Under the pieces are notes generated by a model. That model was not told the origin of the DNA and did no database searches. It saw only the letters and a program-made list of their open reading frames with translations. 64,000 nt of DNA, taken from assembly GCA_023398495.1 (NCBI GenBank), contig JAEWSG010000085.1, forward strand, positions 1-64,000, written 5' to 3'. This stretch comes from Bacillota bacterium. Its GTDB lineage: Bacteria > Bacillota > Clostridia > Acetivibrionales > Acetivibrionaceae. Below, in pieces: positions 27,819 to 37,010 of the stretch. The stretch's first letter is position 1. Every line of letters begins with the position of its first letter. A program made the translations under genes and the position numbers.

Positions 27819-28274
27819 CTATTTGTCTTTCAACAATTTATGCAGCTCATCCATAAAAGTATTTATATCTTTGAATTGCCTGTACACAGACGCAAACCTG
27901 ACATATGACACCTCATCCATACCTTTAAGTCTCTCCATCACCATTTCACCAATAATCTGTGAAGTAACCTCCCTTTGAAGAGAGTTGTGAAGCTGAGACT
28001 CAACAATATCTACAAGTTGTTCAAGGTCGTTAATGGATACAGGCCTTTTCTCGCAAGCTCTGAGAAGACCATTTATCAGTTTTTCCCTATCAAAAGGCTC
28101 TCTGGTCTTATCCTTCTTTATAACCATCAAGGGTAAGCTCTCCACCTTCTCATAAGTCGTAAACCTTCTAAGACATTTTGAGCATTCTCTTCTCCTTCTG
28201 ATAGCAGATGCCTCATCTGTCGGTCTCGAGTCAATAACCTTGTCTTCGACAAAACCGCAATACGGACATTTCAT
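27819..28274 (-). CDS. nrdR: Transcriptional repressor NrdR
   Basis: 151 residues, GGAGG upstream. The N-terminal zinc ribbon has cysteines 3, 6, 31 and 34 (MKCPYCGF, CSKCLRRF). The ATP-cone domain follows (VIKKDKTREPFDREKLINGLLRAC). NrdR senses dATP/ATP and represses ribonucleotide reductase genes. The length is exactly typical. Confidence 0.96.
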   Translation of the reverse strand: MKCPYCGFVEDKVIDSRPTDEASAIRRRRECSKCLRRFTTYEKVESLPLMVIKKDKTREPFDREKLINGLLRACEKRPVSINDLEQLVDIVESQLHNSLQREVTSQIIGEMVMERLKGMDEVSYVRFASVYRQFKDINTFMDELHKLLKDK

Positions 28275-28472
28275 ATTGCACCTCCACTTCCCGGCCTTAC
28301 TCCGGAATTCATCTGTTTATCGCAGCGGAACTTACTACTTTGATATTAACTTTAAGCTGCGATATGCACTTTCGTCTATATTATAATATAATTTTTAGAA
28401 ATATAAAACAAGCTTTCTGTGCACCCTAACGAAATTTATTTCTAATGCCTCGTTTCAGAATTGATTTTCACC

Positions 28473-28733
28473 TTATTCATAGTGTCTTCTTGTGTTCCGT
28501 TCATCAAATTCCACCAATATTATATCTTCCCCAATTTTCTTAATTTTGCTCCAAGGTATAACATAGTCACCATCTTTACCAAACAATCCAAAAAGCCTTC
28601 CCTCTCCCGGAATAACGATTGCATCCAATCTTCCAGTCTCAAGATTAATTTCTACATCGCAAACGAACCCAAGCCTTCTTCCGTCCGAAATATTAATAAC
28701 TTCCTTCTGCCTGAAATCCGATGTTCTATTCAT
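28473..28733 (-). CDS. ylmC: YlmC/YmxH-family PRC-barrel protein
   Basis: 86 residues from the ATG at 28733 with GGGGTG upstream. A PRC-barrel fold is indicated by VINISDGRRLGFVCDVEINL and YVIPWSKIKKIGEDIILVE. Members are found beside sigG/sigE in clostridia and are linked to sporulation; the molecular role is unknown. It follows sigG by about 160 bases on the same strand. Confidence 0.86.
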   Translation of the reverse strand: MNRTSDFRQKEVINISDGRRLGFVCDVEINLETGRLDAIVIPGEGRLFGLFGKDGDYVIPWSKIKKIGEDIILVEFDERNTRRHYE

Positions 28734-28893
28734 AAACAGCACCCCAAGTTTTACATTTGTTTATAATATATGAAATTTGTAACGTTCATATGAAATGAAA
28801 AAACCAGGTACCAACTATTTAAAGGAGCCATCCTTAAATCAGTCAGTTTCCTGGATTTTACCTTAAAGTACCTTAGATTACATTCCCAGCATT

Positions 28894-29667
28894 TTAAATA
28901 TACTTACGCATATGCATAAGTGCTGTCTTTTCAAGTCTTGAAACCTGTGCCTGTGAGATTCCAATTTCTTCAGCTACTTCCATCTGGGTTCTTCCATCAA
29001 AAAACCTTAAGTTTAGTATTAGTTTTTCTCTGTCATTTAACTTACGCATAGCTTCATTTAATGCAATACCTTCCAGCCAGTTTTCATCATGATTTTTCTC
29101 ATCTTTAACCTGATCCATAACATATATTGCATCACCACCATCATGGTAAACCGATTCAAACAATGATATGGGGTCCTGTATTGCATCTAAGGCAAATACA
29201 ATATCTTCCTTAGCAATTCCTAACTCTTTTGAAAGGTCATCAACGGTTGGCTCCTTCGAATTTTTATTTGTTAACCGCTCTTTTGCCTGGAGAGCCTTGT
29301 AGGCAATATCCCTCAATGACCGGCTAACACGTATTGAATTATTGTCACGAAGATATCTTCTAATCTCACCGATAATCATAGGTACTGCATAGGTAGAAAA
29401 CTTAACATTTTGTGATACGTCAAAGTTATCTATTGCTTTTATAAGGCCTATACAACCAACCTGAAAAAGGTCGTCAACATATTCCCCACGATTGTTAAAC
29501 CTTTGTATAACACTAAGCACAAGTCTTAGATTACCTCTTATAAATTCTTCTCTTGCTGTAGTATCACCTTTGTGCATCCTCTCAAAGAGAGCTTTCTTCT
29601 GGTCGTTAGACAAAACTGGTAATTTTGATGTGTTCACACCGCATATTTCAACTTTATTGATTAGCAT
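28894..29667 (-). CDS. sigG: Sporulation sigma factor SigG
   Basis: 257 residues, AGGAGG before the ATG. Sigma-70 regions 2 (DDLFQVGCIGLIKAIDNFD), 3 and 4 (EEIGISQAQVSRLEK) are intact. The N-terminus KVEICGVNTSKLPVLS is diagnostic for sigma-G. It directs late forespore gene expression. Gene order spoIIGA-sigE-sigG is the classical Firmicute order. Confidence 0.96.
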   Translation of the reverse strand: MLINKVEICGVNTSKLPVLSNDQKKALFERMHKGDTTAREEFIRGNLRLVLSVIQRFNNRGEYVDDLFQVGCIGLIKAIDNFDVSQNVKFSTYAVPMIIGEIRRYLRDNNSIRVSRSLRDIAYKALQAKERLTNKNSKEPTVDDLSKELGIAKEDIVFALDAIQDPISLFESVYHDGGDAIYVMDQVKDEKNHDENWLEGIALNEAMRKLNDREKLILNLRFFDGRTQMEVAEEIGISQAQVSRLEKTALMHMRKYI

Positions 29668-29829
29668 AGAAAAACCTCCTGGCAGTAAATTGAAGTCAGT
29701 ATCATTATTGCCATGGAGGTCATTTTTATACTGTAAAAAAGGTCACAAAATTTTCACAAAACACCTTGACAAGGTTGTTAATTATTGCGAAATCTAGCCT
29801 CATTTTTTATTGTTAATTTATTACATATT

Positions 29830-30567
29830 CTAAATCATCCTGCTTATTTCCTTTTTTAACCTACATATGATCTTTTTCTCTAGTCTGGATATATATGACT
29901 GCGAAATACCCAGCATGTCAGCAACTTCTTTCTGCGTTTTTTCTTCACCGCCATTTGAAAGTCCAAACCTTAATTCCATAATTTTCTTTTCTCTTATGGA
30001 AAGTTTCTTCATAGCAGTATTAAGTAGTTCTTTATCTACTTCATCTTCAATACTTCTATGTATCAAATCATTCTCTGTGCCCAAAATATCCGAAAGAAGT
30101 AATTCATTTCCATCCCAATCAATATTTAAAGGTTCGTCAATAGATATTTCAGTCTTCATCCTGTTATTTCTTCTAAGATACATTAGAATTTCATTCTCAA
30201 TGCATCGTGAGGCATAAGTAGCAAGTTTGATATTCTTGCTAGGATTAAAAGTATTTATAGCTTTAATCAAACCAATCGTACCAATTGAAACAAGATCTTC
30301 AACTCCAACACCTGTATTTTCAAATTTACGGGCAATATATACAACCAATCTTAAGTTTCTTTCAATCAAGATCTTTTTTACCCCATAATCACTCTTTTCC
30401 AGCTTGTTTAACAAATAGCTTTCCTCATCGTTACTAAGCGGAGGTGGCAGGGCTTCACTACCACCAATATAATGTACAGGGAAATTTTTATGTATCTTAA
30501 ACTTCTCTAAAAGATTAATATACTTGATCCAGAAAAAAAGTCTTACCTTTCTAAAAAGAAACATCAT
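29830..30567 (-). CDS. sigE: Sporulation sigma factor pro-SigE
   Basis: 246 residues; the ATG at 30567 has AAAGGAG upstream. The N-terminal hydrophobic pro-sequence (MFLFRKVRLFFWIKYINLL) is removed by SpoIIGA. Region 2 (VEDLVSIGTIGLIKAINTF) and region 4 (VADMLGISQSYISRLEKK) follow. Mother-cell-specific sigma factor. Transcribed after spoIIGA with about 40 bases between them. Confidence 0.96.
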   Translation of the reverse strand: MMFLFRKVRLFFWIKYINLLEKFKIHKNFPVHYIGGSEALPPPLSNDEESYLLNKLEKSDYGVKKILIERNLRLVVYIARKFENTGVGVEDLVSIGTIGLIKAINTFNPSKNIKLATYASRCIENEILMYLRRNNRMKTEISIDEPLNIDWDGNELLLSDILGTENDLIHRSIEDEVDKELLNTAMKKLSIREKKIMELRFGLSNGGEEKTQKEVADMLGISQSYISRLEKKIICRLKKEISRMI

Positions 30568-30608
30568 GCTTTCTCCTTTCAATTGATATTATTGATGGGT
30601 GTATATTT

Positions 30609-31505
30609 TCAAACCAAATCCGGACCTAGAAGAGCATTATAGTTCTCACTTTTAGAAAGAGCCCTATTATAAATGCCAACAATCACATCAGTTACCCCCT
30701 TTTTACCTGATTTATCTCCAACCTCTATATAATCCGGTTTAAATCCGATCAGCATTCCATTTTCCTTTCCAAGGGATGTGAATGGAATAAGCCTGAACCT
30801 TGAAAACCAGTTGGAATCCGAAACAATTTTGGTTACACAAACCAAATCATTCTCTCTTGATTCTTCAAATATGTTCTGAATCTCAAGAGGCAAAATGCTT
30901 TTTATTGCCTTAAATTCAACAACAACTACCGGTACGCGGGTCAGTGGATCATATAGTGCGTTACCGGTATCCACCAATGCCGGCAAATCAATTATCCCGT
31001 TTTCAAATGCAATCTTCAAAGGTATTAACAGCCTGTCTTTTACCAGCTTATGCTGTATGATATCCCAGAATATTTTTACTATGATTCCCGCTGTTATAAC
31101 TCCTAAAACCATCACTGTCCACTTCGAATTCCAATAAACATAAAAAAAACCGTTTCTTACAAATCCCCCACTCTGGTTAAAATATAGGAAGGCAAAACCT
31201 GCTCCGGCAAAAATAAATGTGGAGATATAAAAAATTGCAAGTGTCTTAAAAAACGCAACAAACCGCTCAAACGAAAAGGAAATAGCCACAATAGCAAAGG
31301 AAAGGGCTATTTTAGCAAGTGTAGTATAATACCCCTTTAAGTTGGGAAAAATTATAAGGAAAGCAACATAAAGTGCACCTACAGTGGCACCTATAAAAAA
31401 ACGCAGATGAGATACTCTGTTTTTAGAAAACTTAGCTGTCATTAATATAATCAAATAGTTCATGACTATGTTTTCTAATATTAGTATATCAATAAATATC
31501 TCCAT
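30609..31505 (-). CDS. spoIIGA: Sigma-E processing peptidase SpoIIGA
   Basis: 298 residues from the ATG at 31505, GAGGGGG upstream. Five N-terminal membrane helices (from IFIDILILENIVMNYLIILM) are followed by the cytoplasmic protease domain with the catalytic aspartate in LPALVDTGNALYDPLT. It is an aspartic-type protease that cuts the pro-peptide of sigma-E. First gene of the spoIIG operon. Confidence 0.95.
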   Translation of the reverse strand: MEIFIDILILENIVMNYLIILMTAKFSKNRVSHLRFFIGATVGALYVAFLIIFPNLKGYYTTLAKIALSFAIVAISFSFERFVAFFKTLAIFYISTFIFAGAGFAFLYFNQSGGFVRNGFFYVYWNSKWTVMVLGVITAGIIVKIFWDIIQHKLVKDRLLIPLKIAFENGIIDLPALVDTGNALYDPLTRVPVVVVEFKAIKSILPLEIQNIFEESRENDLVCVTKIVSDSNWFSRFRLIPFTSLGKENGMLIGFKPDYIEVGDKSGKKGVTDVIVGIYNRALSKSENYNALLGPDLV

Positions 31506-31615
31506 TCTTTCCCCCTCACCTTTCACACAGTTATTCCTTGGCTAATATTACATAAAACTTAAGTTAAATGCATACCTTATTAACATATATGCATAAGCAT
31601 GTATATTTATTATTA

Positions 31616-31682
31616 ATTATACAAATTAATTTACATATAATTTGTCAAACCTGCCTGTAGAAAAAAATTTTTGTTTGACAAA
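31616..31682 (-). promoter_or_regulatory. spoIIG control region: wide-spaced promoter and paired Spo0A-like boxes
   Basis: On the minus strand TTGACA (31643-31648) and TATAAT (31616-31621) are separated by 21 bp. TTTGTCAAAC at 31641-31650 overlaps the -35 and recurs inverted at 31673-31682. It resembles the Spo0A box (TTTGTCRAA). The Bacillus subtilis spoIIG promoter likewise has an over-long 22-bp spacer and tandem Spo0A sites. The TATAAT ends 110 bases before the spoIIGA ATG. Confidence 0.72.
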
Positions 31683-31893
31683 AAAACAAGGTGAAAATTT
31701 GCGTTTTCTGAACTTTTAATCATCTATTCCTTGTTTTAATCTTATAAATGAACAATAAAATAAGAGTAAATGAAACTATTATTTCGGTTTCACTTACCCT
31801 TATCTTTTATAAAACTTTACCTCTTTAATGTCAAATATTCTTAACTTAATGAGATTGGGATTAATCCCGGCCTTATTCTTGATTCTTACAAGT

Positions 31894-31912
31894 GGGACAA
31901 GGTACCTGTCCC
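31894..31912 (-). repeat. REP-like palindrome GGGACAGGTACCTTGTCCC (family R4), copy 1
   Basis: A 19-nt near-palindrome just after the ftsZ stop, flanked by outer complementary arms AATGAGA (near 31848) and TCTCATT (near 31917). An exact copy lies at 39180-39198. The surrounding region 31683-31893 shows no gene. Confidence 0.75.
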
Positions 31913-31921
31913 CATGTCTCA

Positions 31922-33016
31922 TTATTTAAATCTGTTTCTTCTCAAGAAAGTCGGAATCTCGAGTTCATCAGAAACCGGCTGAGGCTCTGCTACTCTATCT
32001 GCAGGCCTTGTGCTTGATACGGCAGCCTTCTCTGCAACTTTTTCAGGCTTCCTTATAATAGGAACCTTGTCAAATCCGGTCGCTATTACTGTAATTAATA
32101 GTTCATCCTTTAAATTCTCGTCTATAACCGCACCAAAGATAATATTTGCGTCAGGATCTGCCGATTTTTGTACAAGTTCAGCAGCTGTGTTAACCTCAAA
32201 CAGCCCAAGATCAGGTCCTCCTGTTATATTAAGAAGAACTCCCCTTGCACCTTCAATTGAAGTTTCAAGCAACGGACTTAAGATAGCTTGCCTTGCAGCT
32301 TCTTCCGCTCTGTTTTCTCCAGAAGCTCTACCTATTCCCATATGTGCCAGACCAGTATCCAACATAATGGTCTTAACATCTGCAAAGTCAAGGTTTACAA
32401 GACCTGGTACCGCAATTAGGTCAGATATTCCCTGAACACCCTGTCTTAATACATCATCTGCAATTCTGAAGGCATCCACTATAGATGTTTTCTTTTCAGC
32501 CACCTGAAGTAATCTGTCATTTGGTATTGTAACCAATGTATCAACTACTCCTTTGAGAGTTTCAACACCTCTCTCTGCATGCTGCATTCTTTTCCTTCCT
32601 TCAAACATAAAAGGCTTTGTTACAACACCAACTGTGAGTATCCCCATTTCCTTTGCCACTGAAGCAACTACAGGAGCAGCTCCTGTTCCTGTACCTCCAC
32701 CCATTCCGGCAGTGACAAAAACCATATCCGAACCCTTTATTGACTGTGCTATTTCATCCTTGCTTTCATTTGCAGCCTTTTCGCCGATTTCAGGATTTGC
32801 ACCAGCTCCAAGACCTCTTGTAAGCTTGTCTCCTATCTGGATTTTAGTATTTGCCTTTGACAAAAATAAAGCCTGTTTATCAGTATTAACAGCTATGAAT
32901 TCAACCCCACGAAGTCCTGCAGTTATCATTCTATTAACAGCATTGTTACCGCCGCCACCAACACCTATAACTCTAATCTGGGCAAATTGTTCAATATCGA
33001 TATCAAATTCCAACAA
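31922..33016 (-). CDS. ftsZ: Cell division GTPase FtsZ
   Basis: 364 residues starting at a TTG (33016) with AGGAGGG 7 bases upstream. Tubulin-like GTP-binding motifs: VGGGGNNAVNRM, the signature GGGTGTGAAPVVA, and the T7 loop NLDFADVKTIM. The C-terminal tail IPTFLRRNRFK is the conserved peptide that binds FtsA/SepF. It polymerises into the Z ring at mid-cell. Confidence 0.97.
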   Translation of the reverse strand: MLEFDIDIEQFAQIRVIGVGGGGNNAVNRMITAGLRGVEFIAVNTDKQALFLSKANTKIQIGDKLTRGLGAGANPEIGEKAANESKDEIAQSIKGSDMVFVTAGMGGGTGTGAAPVVASVAKEMGILTVGVVTKPFMFEGRKRMQHAERGVETLKGVVDTLVTIPNDRLLQVAEKKTSIVDAFRIADDVLRQGVQGISDLIAVPGLVNLDFADVKTIMLDTGLAHMGIGRASGENRAEEAARQAILSPLLETSIEGARGVLLNITGGPDLGLFEVNTAAELVQKSADPDANIIFGAVIDENLKDELLITVIATGFDKVPIIRKPEKVAEKAAVSSTRPADRVAEPQPVSDELEIPTFLRRNRFK

Positions 33017-33269
33017 TGTAAGTCCCTCCTTATTCTTTTGTAATCCACACCACTATTAGACAAACTCTGTATAACATTTATAGTTAGTTTCATCAGTTAC
33101 ATTTGTCATTTCTATTCTTTCAATATTTAATCATATCTTAATATTCGGATTTGTGCAAGAATGTTTTTAATAAGAATTAAAAACAACAATAAACTTTCTG
33201 GCCAAAGAATTATACGTCAATTATAAACTAAGTTACTATTATTGTACAACGAAAAAAAGAACTAAATTG

Positions 33270-34505
33270 TTAAAACAAACCATTGAAAAGGCTTGCCAAC
33301 TTTCTAAAGAAACTACCAGTCTTTTTATCCTTATTCTTTTTTTGTTTCTTCACTTCACAACCAGTGTCACTAGTTCCAAATCTGCTAACAACATATTTTG
33401 CAGAACCGGAGGAAATTAAAAACTCTGGTTTTGTCAAATCAAAAAACTTATATGTTGAAACCCTTACAGGCAAATCAAACACCTCGTATGCAAGCTGCAT
33501 ATTTCCATCAATATAAGAAATTCCTCCTCCTAATAACACAACACCTCTTCCATATCCGTCAAAAACATTTGCCTCTTTAAGATGTTGCTTGCAGAGAGTA
33601 AATATCTCCTGCACCCTTGCCTCTATTATCTCTACTATTTCCGAAACCTTTATATTTCGTTTTTTGTTTTCATTTATTTCATTAACCGTAATTTCATGAT
33701 CATTTTTTATAAGCGACGTTAAGGCAAGTTCATATTCACGCTTGAGTTTTTCAGCATCATTGTGGGAAATTCTCAAACCTATGGATATATCATTTGTAAT
33801 ATGGTCTCCTCCGACAGGAATTGCATCAAAAAATATCAAACGCTTATTCTTTATAACGGATACATTGGTAATACTACCACCAATATCAATCATTATAACT
33901 CCCATATCTTTTTCTTCCGGAGTTATAGCTATTTCTGCCGCTGCTAATGCTTCAATAATAAAACCATTTACCCTTAAATCGGCTTTTTCCATGCTTTTTA
34001 ATATATTTTGAACAAAAGTTATCTTTCCCGCAATAACATCCGCTTCAACTTCAAGCTTAACGCCTGACATTCCAACAGGATCAACTATTTCGTCGTAACC
34101 GTCTACAATATACTGTGTGGGTATAACATCTATAACCTGACGATCTTCAGGAAGCTTCACATTCTCTGCTCCCTGCAAAACCCGCTCAACATCTTCCCTG
34201 GTAATTTCCTTATCCTCGTTGGAAATACTCACACTGCTTCTGTTATGTATTATACTGGCATGCATCCCCATTATATTTACGTAGGCAGAATCAATTTCAA
34301 TGTTTGCAAGTGCCTGAGCTCTTTCAACACAATTCTTTATTGAATTTGCCGTACTTTCTATATCAACAATTATACCTTTTTTTATACCGGTACATATCTC
34401 CATAGCCTTTCCGAGCACTTCTATCTCACCGATCTTACTTGTCCTTACAATTAATGTACATATTTTTGAAGATCCTATATCAACACAACCAATAATATTT
34501 CCCAC
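33270..34505 (-). CDS. ftsA: Cell division actin-like protein FtsA
   Basis: 411 residues, GTG start with GGGAGG upstream. Actin-fold phosphate loops: GCVDIGSSKICTLIV and MIDIGGSITNVSVI; adenosine motif VVLLGGGISYIDG. The C-terminal amphipathic segment FFRKLASLFNGLF serves as the membrane tether. Partner of FtsZ, encoded 253 bases downstream. Confidence 0.95.
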   Translation of the reverse strand: MGNIIGCVDIGSSKICTLIVRTSKIGEIEVLGKAMEICTGIKKGIIVDIESTANSIKNCVERAQALANIEIDSAYVNIMGMHASIIHNRSSVSISNEDKEITREDVERVLQGAENVKLPEDRQVIDVIPTQYIVDGYDEIVDPVGMSGVKLEVEADVIAGKITFVQNILKSMEKADLRVNGFIIEALAAAEIAITPEEKDMGVIMIDIGGSITNVSVIKNKRLIFFDAIPVGGDHITNDISIGLRISHNDAEKLKREYELALTSLIKNDHEITVNEINENKKRNIKVSEIVEIIEARVQEIFTLCKQHLKEANVFDGYGRGVVLLGGGISYIDGNMQLAYEVFDLPVRVSTYKFFDLTKPEFLISSGSAKYVVSRFGTSDTGCEVKKQKKNKDKKTGSFFRKLASLFNGLF

Positions 34506-34578
34506 TTATGTAAACCTCCCGTAATTAAAGACATGAACCCTTCAGGTACAGCTTTATATCACCAGTTATATAATTTCC

Positions 34579-34944
34579 TTAACTTTCAGTATTATTTATT
34601 ATATTATCTTTTTTTGAATATTTATTCAATAGTATTCTACGAATAATTGCAAAATTTAAGAACAACCTGTTACCAAAAGCAAATACTGCTGCCAGATATA
34701 ACTGTATACCAAGCTTGTCACCTATGTAAGCAAGCATTGCAGCTAATACAGCATTACCGAAAAAGCCTGTAAGAAACACACTCAAATTAAACTTTTTCTG
34801 AAGTGTTGACAATACGCCCCCAAATACCGAGTCCAAAGCCGCCAGTATCGCGATAGCCACATAATTTGAATAGGCTGGCGGAATGTCAATCGGGATAAAA
34901 ATTCCTAGTACAATACCAATAATCAACCCAAGTAAAGGTAACAT
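34579..34944 (-). CDS. sbp: Small basic membrane protein (Sbp, DUF1290)
   Basis: 121 residues with three or four membrane helices, beginning LPLLGLIIGIVLGIFIPIDIP and containing ALDSVFGGVLSTLQKKF. It matches the Sbp/DUF1290 family found next to ftsQ and ftsA in Firmicutes. Function unknown, probably linked to division or sporulation. Confidence 0.88.
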   Translation of the reverse strand: MLPLLGLIIGIVLGIFIPIDIPPAYSNYVAIAILAALDSVFGGVLSTLQKKFNLSVFLTGFFGNAVLAAMLAYIGDKLGIQLYLAAVFAFGNRLFLNFAIIRRILLNKYSKKDNIINNTES

Positions 34945-34955
34945 AAAATATCCTC

Positions 34956-35831
34956 CTATTTATCCGGAATAAAATTAGGCCTGTCCCCGTTTGTAAAATC
35001 CAGATACCCTTTATCCGTCTTCTCCAATTTATTGAAAAATACTTCTCTTAAAAAACTCAATCTGTAACTTCCAATCTTTTTATAGTTTCCAAGGTTAACC
35101 CTGACCCGCTTATCTAGCGAAATGCCTATATTGTCCAAATCAGAAACATCAACATAATCTACATGTTTATATATTGCCTTACTGCTATCATATACTTTAT
35201 CATTGTCCAACTTTATCATCTCTTCGAGTACCTTTAAAAAAACATCCAGTTTCTTTTTATCTTCAGCATTGACAACTTGTCCCAATTCGCAGTTGTCAAG
35301 AGCCAGACCTTGAACACGAGGCAAGTTGTATTCCGATAAATCTTGCTTCAAATCCAGTATATAACCATCCTGATCTATCAGTAAATTTGTATTGTCATAA
35401 GGAGTAACAGTTACCGGTTCCCTCTCGGTAATTTTTATATCAACCCCATTTGGGAACCCCAATCTGACAACAACTTTCTTTGTATAATGGCAGTTTTCTC
35501 TTATCCTCTCCTCAGCCTGATTAGACCTAAATAATAATATGCTTTTAAGATCAAGCCCATTCATTCTGAACCAATTATTTCCCATTATTATATCCGCTAC
35601 TTCAATTATTTCAGTATCATTATAATGTTTATTGCCGGAAACTTCAATCCATTTGATATTAAATAAAGGCGACAGCACAAGGAGCACTAAAGTTCCAATT
35701 CCAAATACCGTTAAAAAAAGATATTTTACAAACTTTAATGCTCTCTTTCGCTTTTTCGGAACTTTCCTCTTATATTGCCCACTTATTTCCTTTGGAGTTC
35801 CAGCATTATTTTTTACATTTTTTCCTCTCAA
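34956..35831 (-). CDS. ftsQ: Cell division protein FtsQ/DivIB
   Basis: 291 residues. A basic cytoplasmic N-terminus, one membrane helix (~35-57) and a POTRA domain (LFNIKWIEVSGNKHYNDTEI) are followed by the beta domain. It starts at a TTG with AAGGGG upstream. It bridges FtsL/FtsB and the septal synthases. Same-strand cluster with sbp and the murA remnant, which ends 14 bases before it. Confidence 0.92.
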   Translation of the reverse strand: MRGKNVKNNAGTPKEISGQYKRKVPKKRKRALKFVKYLFLTVFGIGTLVLLVLSPLFNIKWIEVSGNKHYNDTEIIEVADIIMGNNWFRMNGLDLKSILLFRSNQAEERIRENCHYTKKVVVRLGFPNGVDIKITEREPVTVTPYDNTNLLIDQDGYILDLKQDLSEYNLPRVQGLALDNCELGQVVNAEDKKKLDVFLKVLEEMIKLDNDKVYDSSKAIYKHVDYVDVSDLDNIGISLDKRVRVNLGNYKKIGSYRLSFLREVFFNKLEKTDKGYLDFTNGDRPNFIPDK

Positions 35832-35844
35832 AGCACTAACCCCT

Positions 35845-36840
35845 TTATTCTTCTCTAATAATTAAGGCCCCGACTTTGGATAGCTTTTCTTCTATATTTT
35901 CATATCCTCTGTCTATATGCTTTATACCACTGATTATCGTATTACCTTCAGCCACAAGGCCGGCTAGTACGAGAGCAGCTCCTCCTCGCAAGTCTCTTGC
36001 AGCAACAGTCGCTCCGGTAAGTTCTCTTACTCCTTTTATTATAGCAAGACGGCCTTCAAGTTTAATGTTTGCACCCATTCTCATCAGTTCTTCAACATGT
36101 TTGTATCTGTTTTCAAAAATAGTCTCAACAAAAATACTTGTTCCCCGTGCAATAGAAAGCAGCGAAATAAACTGCGACTGCATATCCGTTGGAAACCCGG
36201 GATAAGGCAAAGTCCTTATTATATCAATAGATCTAGGTCTTGTTGGTCCTGAAATGTGCATTGTAGTCTTTTTTGTATTAATCCGACAGCCACATTCCCT
36301 TAAATAACTTATAACAGGAACTATATGCTCTGCAGAAACATTTCTTAAATAAATATCTCCGCCAGTAATTCCAGCAGCTATCAAATATGTACCCGCAACT
36401 ATCCTGTCTGGGATAACGACATGCTCAACATTACTCAGCCTTTTATTGCTGCCCCTTATCCTTATGACACTAGTACCTGCTCCGGTTATTTCAACCCCCA
36501 TTCCAGTAAGGAACTTCTGAAGGTCCACAATCTCCGGTTCCCTTGCAGCATGCCTGATTATTGTATCCCCTTCTGCAAATACGGCAGCCAGCATTATATT
36601 TTCTGTTGCACCCACACTTGGGAAGTCAAGCTGTATATCAGCCCCTTTAAGCTTTTCAGCCTCACAGTATATAAAGCCATGATGAGCATCATGCACCTTA
36701 ACTCCCATCTGCTTTATAGCTTTTATATGTAAGTCTATGGGTCTTGGTCCTATTTCACACCCACCTGAGTGTAAAAAGCTATTGGCACATTCCTATTCCT
36801 AAAGAACCTTGAACTGATATAAATTTATAACTTCAATTTG
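35845..36840 (-). pseudogene. murA: murA (UDP-GlcNAc enolpyruvyl transferase), N-terminally decayed
   Basis: The frame is open from a TAG near 36795 to the stop at 35845 and encodes the last ~310 of about 420 residues. It keeps GGCEIGPRPIDLHI with the catalytic cysteine and the C-terminal RGYENIEEKLSKVGA. The first methionine in frame (36708) has no ribosome site. Just upstream, a shifted frame still reads RFFRNRNVPIAF, like the segment that should precede GGCEIGP, and an in-frame TAG lies between. The first ~90-100 residues are not detectable. The gene is therefore broken by a frameshift and 5' loss; another murA must serve the cell. Confidence 0.82.
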
Positions 36841-36842
36841 TC

Positions 36843-36881
36843 CTTGTAAAATCGTTTTCACGGTTTATCTATATCCACAAT
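36843..36881 (-). repeat. ~40-nt element (family R5), copy 2
   Basis: Resembles 18608-18648 (TTTTCACGGTTTATCTA core). It sits where the 5' part of murA would be expected, so it may mark the junction of the deletion. Confidence 0.5.
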
Positions 36882-36945
36882 ATTTTATCACTTAAAAATA
36901 TATGTATCAATGTTTTTTTTATGGGAATACTTTCCTATAAAAAAC

Positions 36946-36976
36946 TTGTACAAACATAAAACCTTTATGTTATAAT
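36946..36976 (+). promoter_or_regulatory. Extended -10 promoter of murT-gatD
   Basis: TATAAT at 36971-36976 preceded by TGT (extended -10). A weak TTGTAC lies 19 bp upstream. Transcription would begin about 28 bases before the murT ATG at 37011. Confidence 0.6.
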
Positions 36977-37010
36977 GTAAAAATATTATAATAAGGAAAC
37001 AGGGGCTGTT

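Noticed and set aside
31641..31682. The TTTGTCAAAC inverted repeat as an ftsZ terminator
   Set aside because: It is 240 bases beyond the ftsZ stop, with a 22-nt loop and no T-tract after the second arm on the minus strand; promoter/operator reading fits better, though a dual role is possible.
32553..33059. 168-codon open frame opposite ftsZ
   Set aside because: It lies antisense to a fully conserved ftsZ, has a low-complexity Pro/Thr-rich product and no ribosome site.
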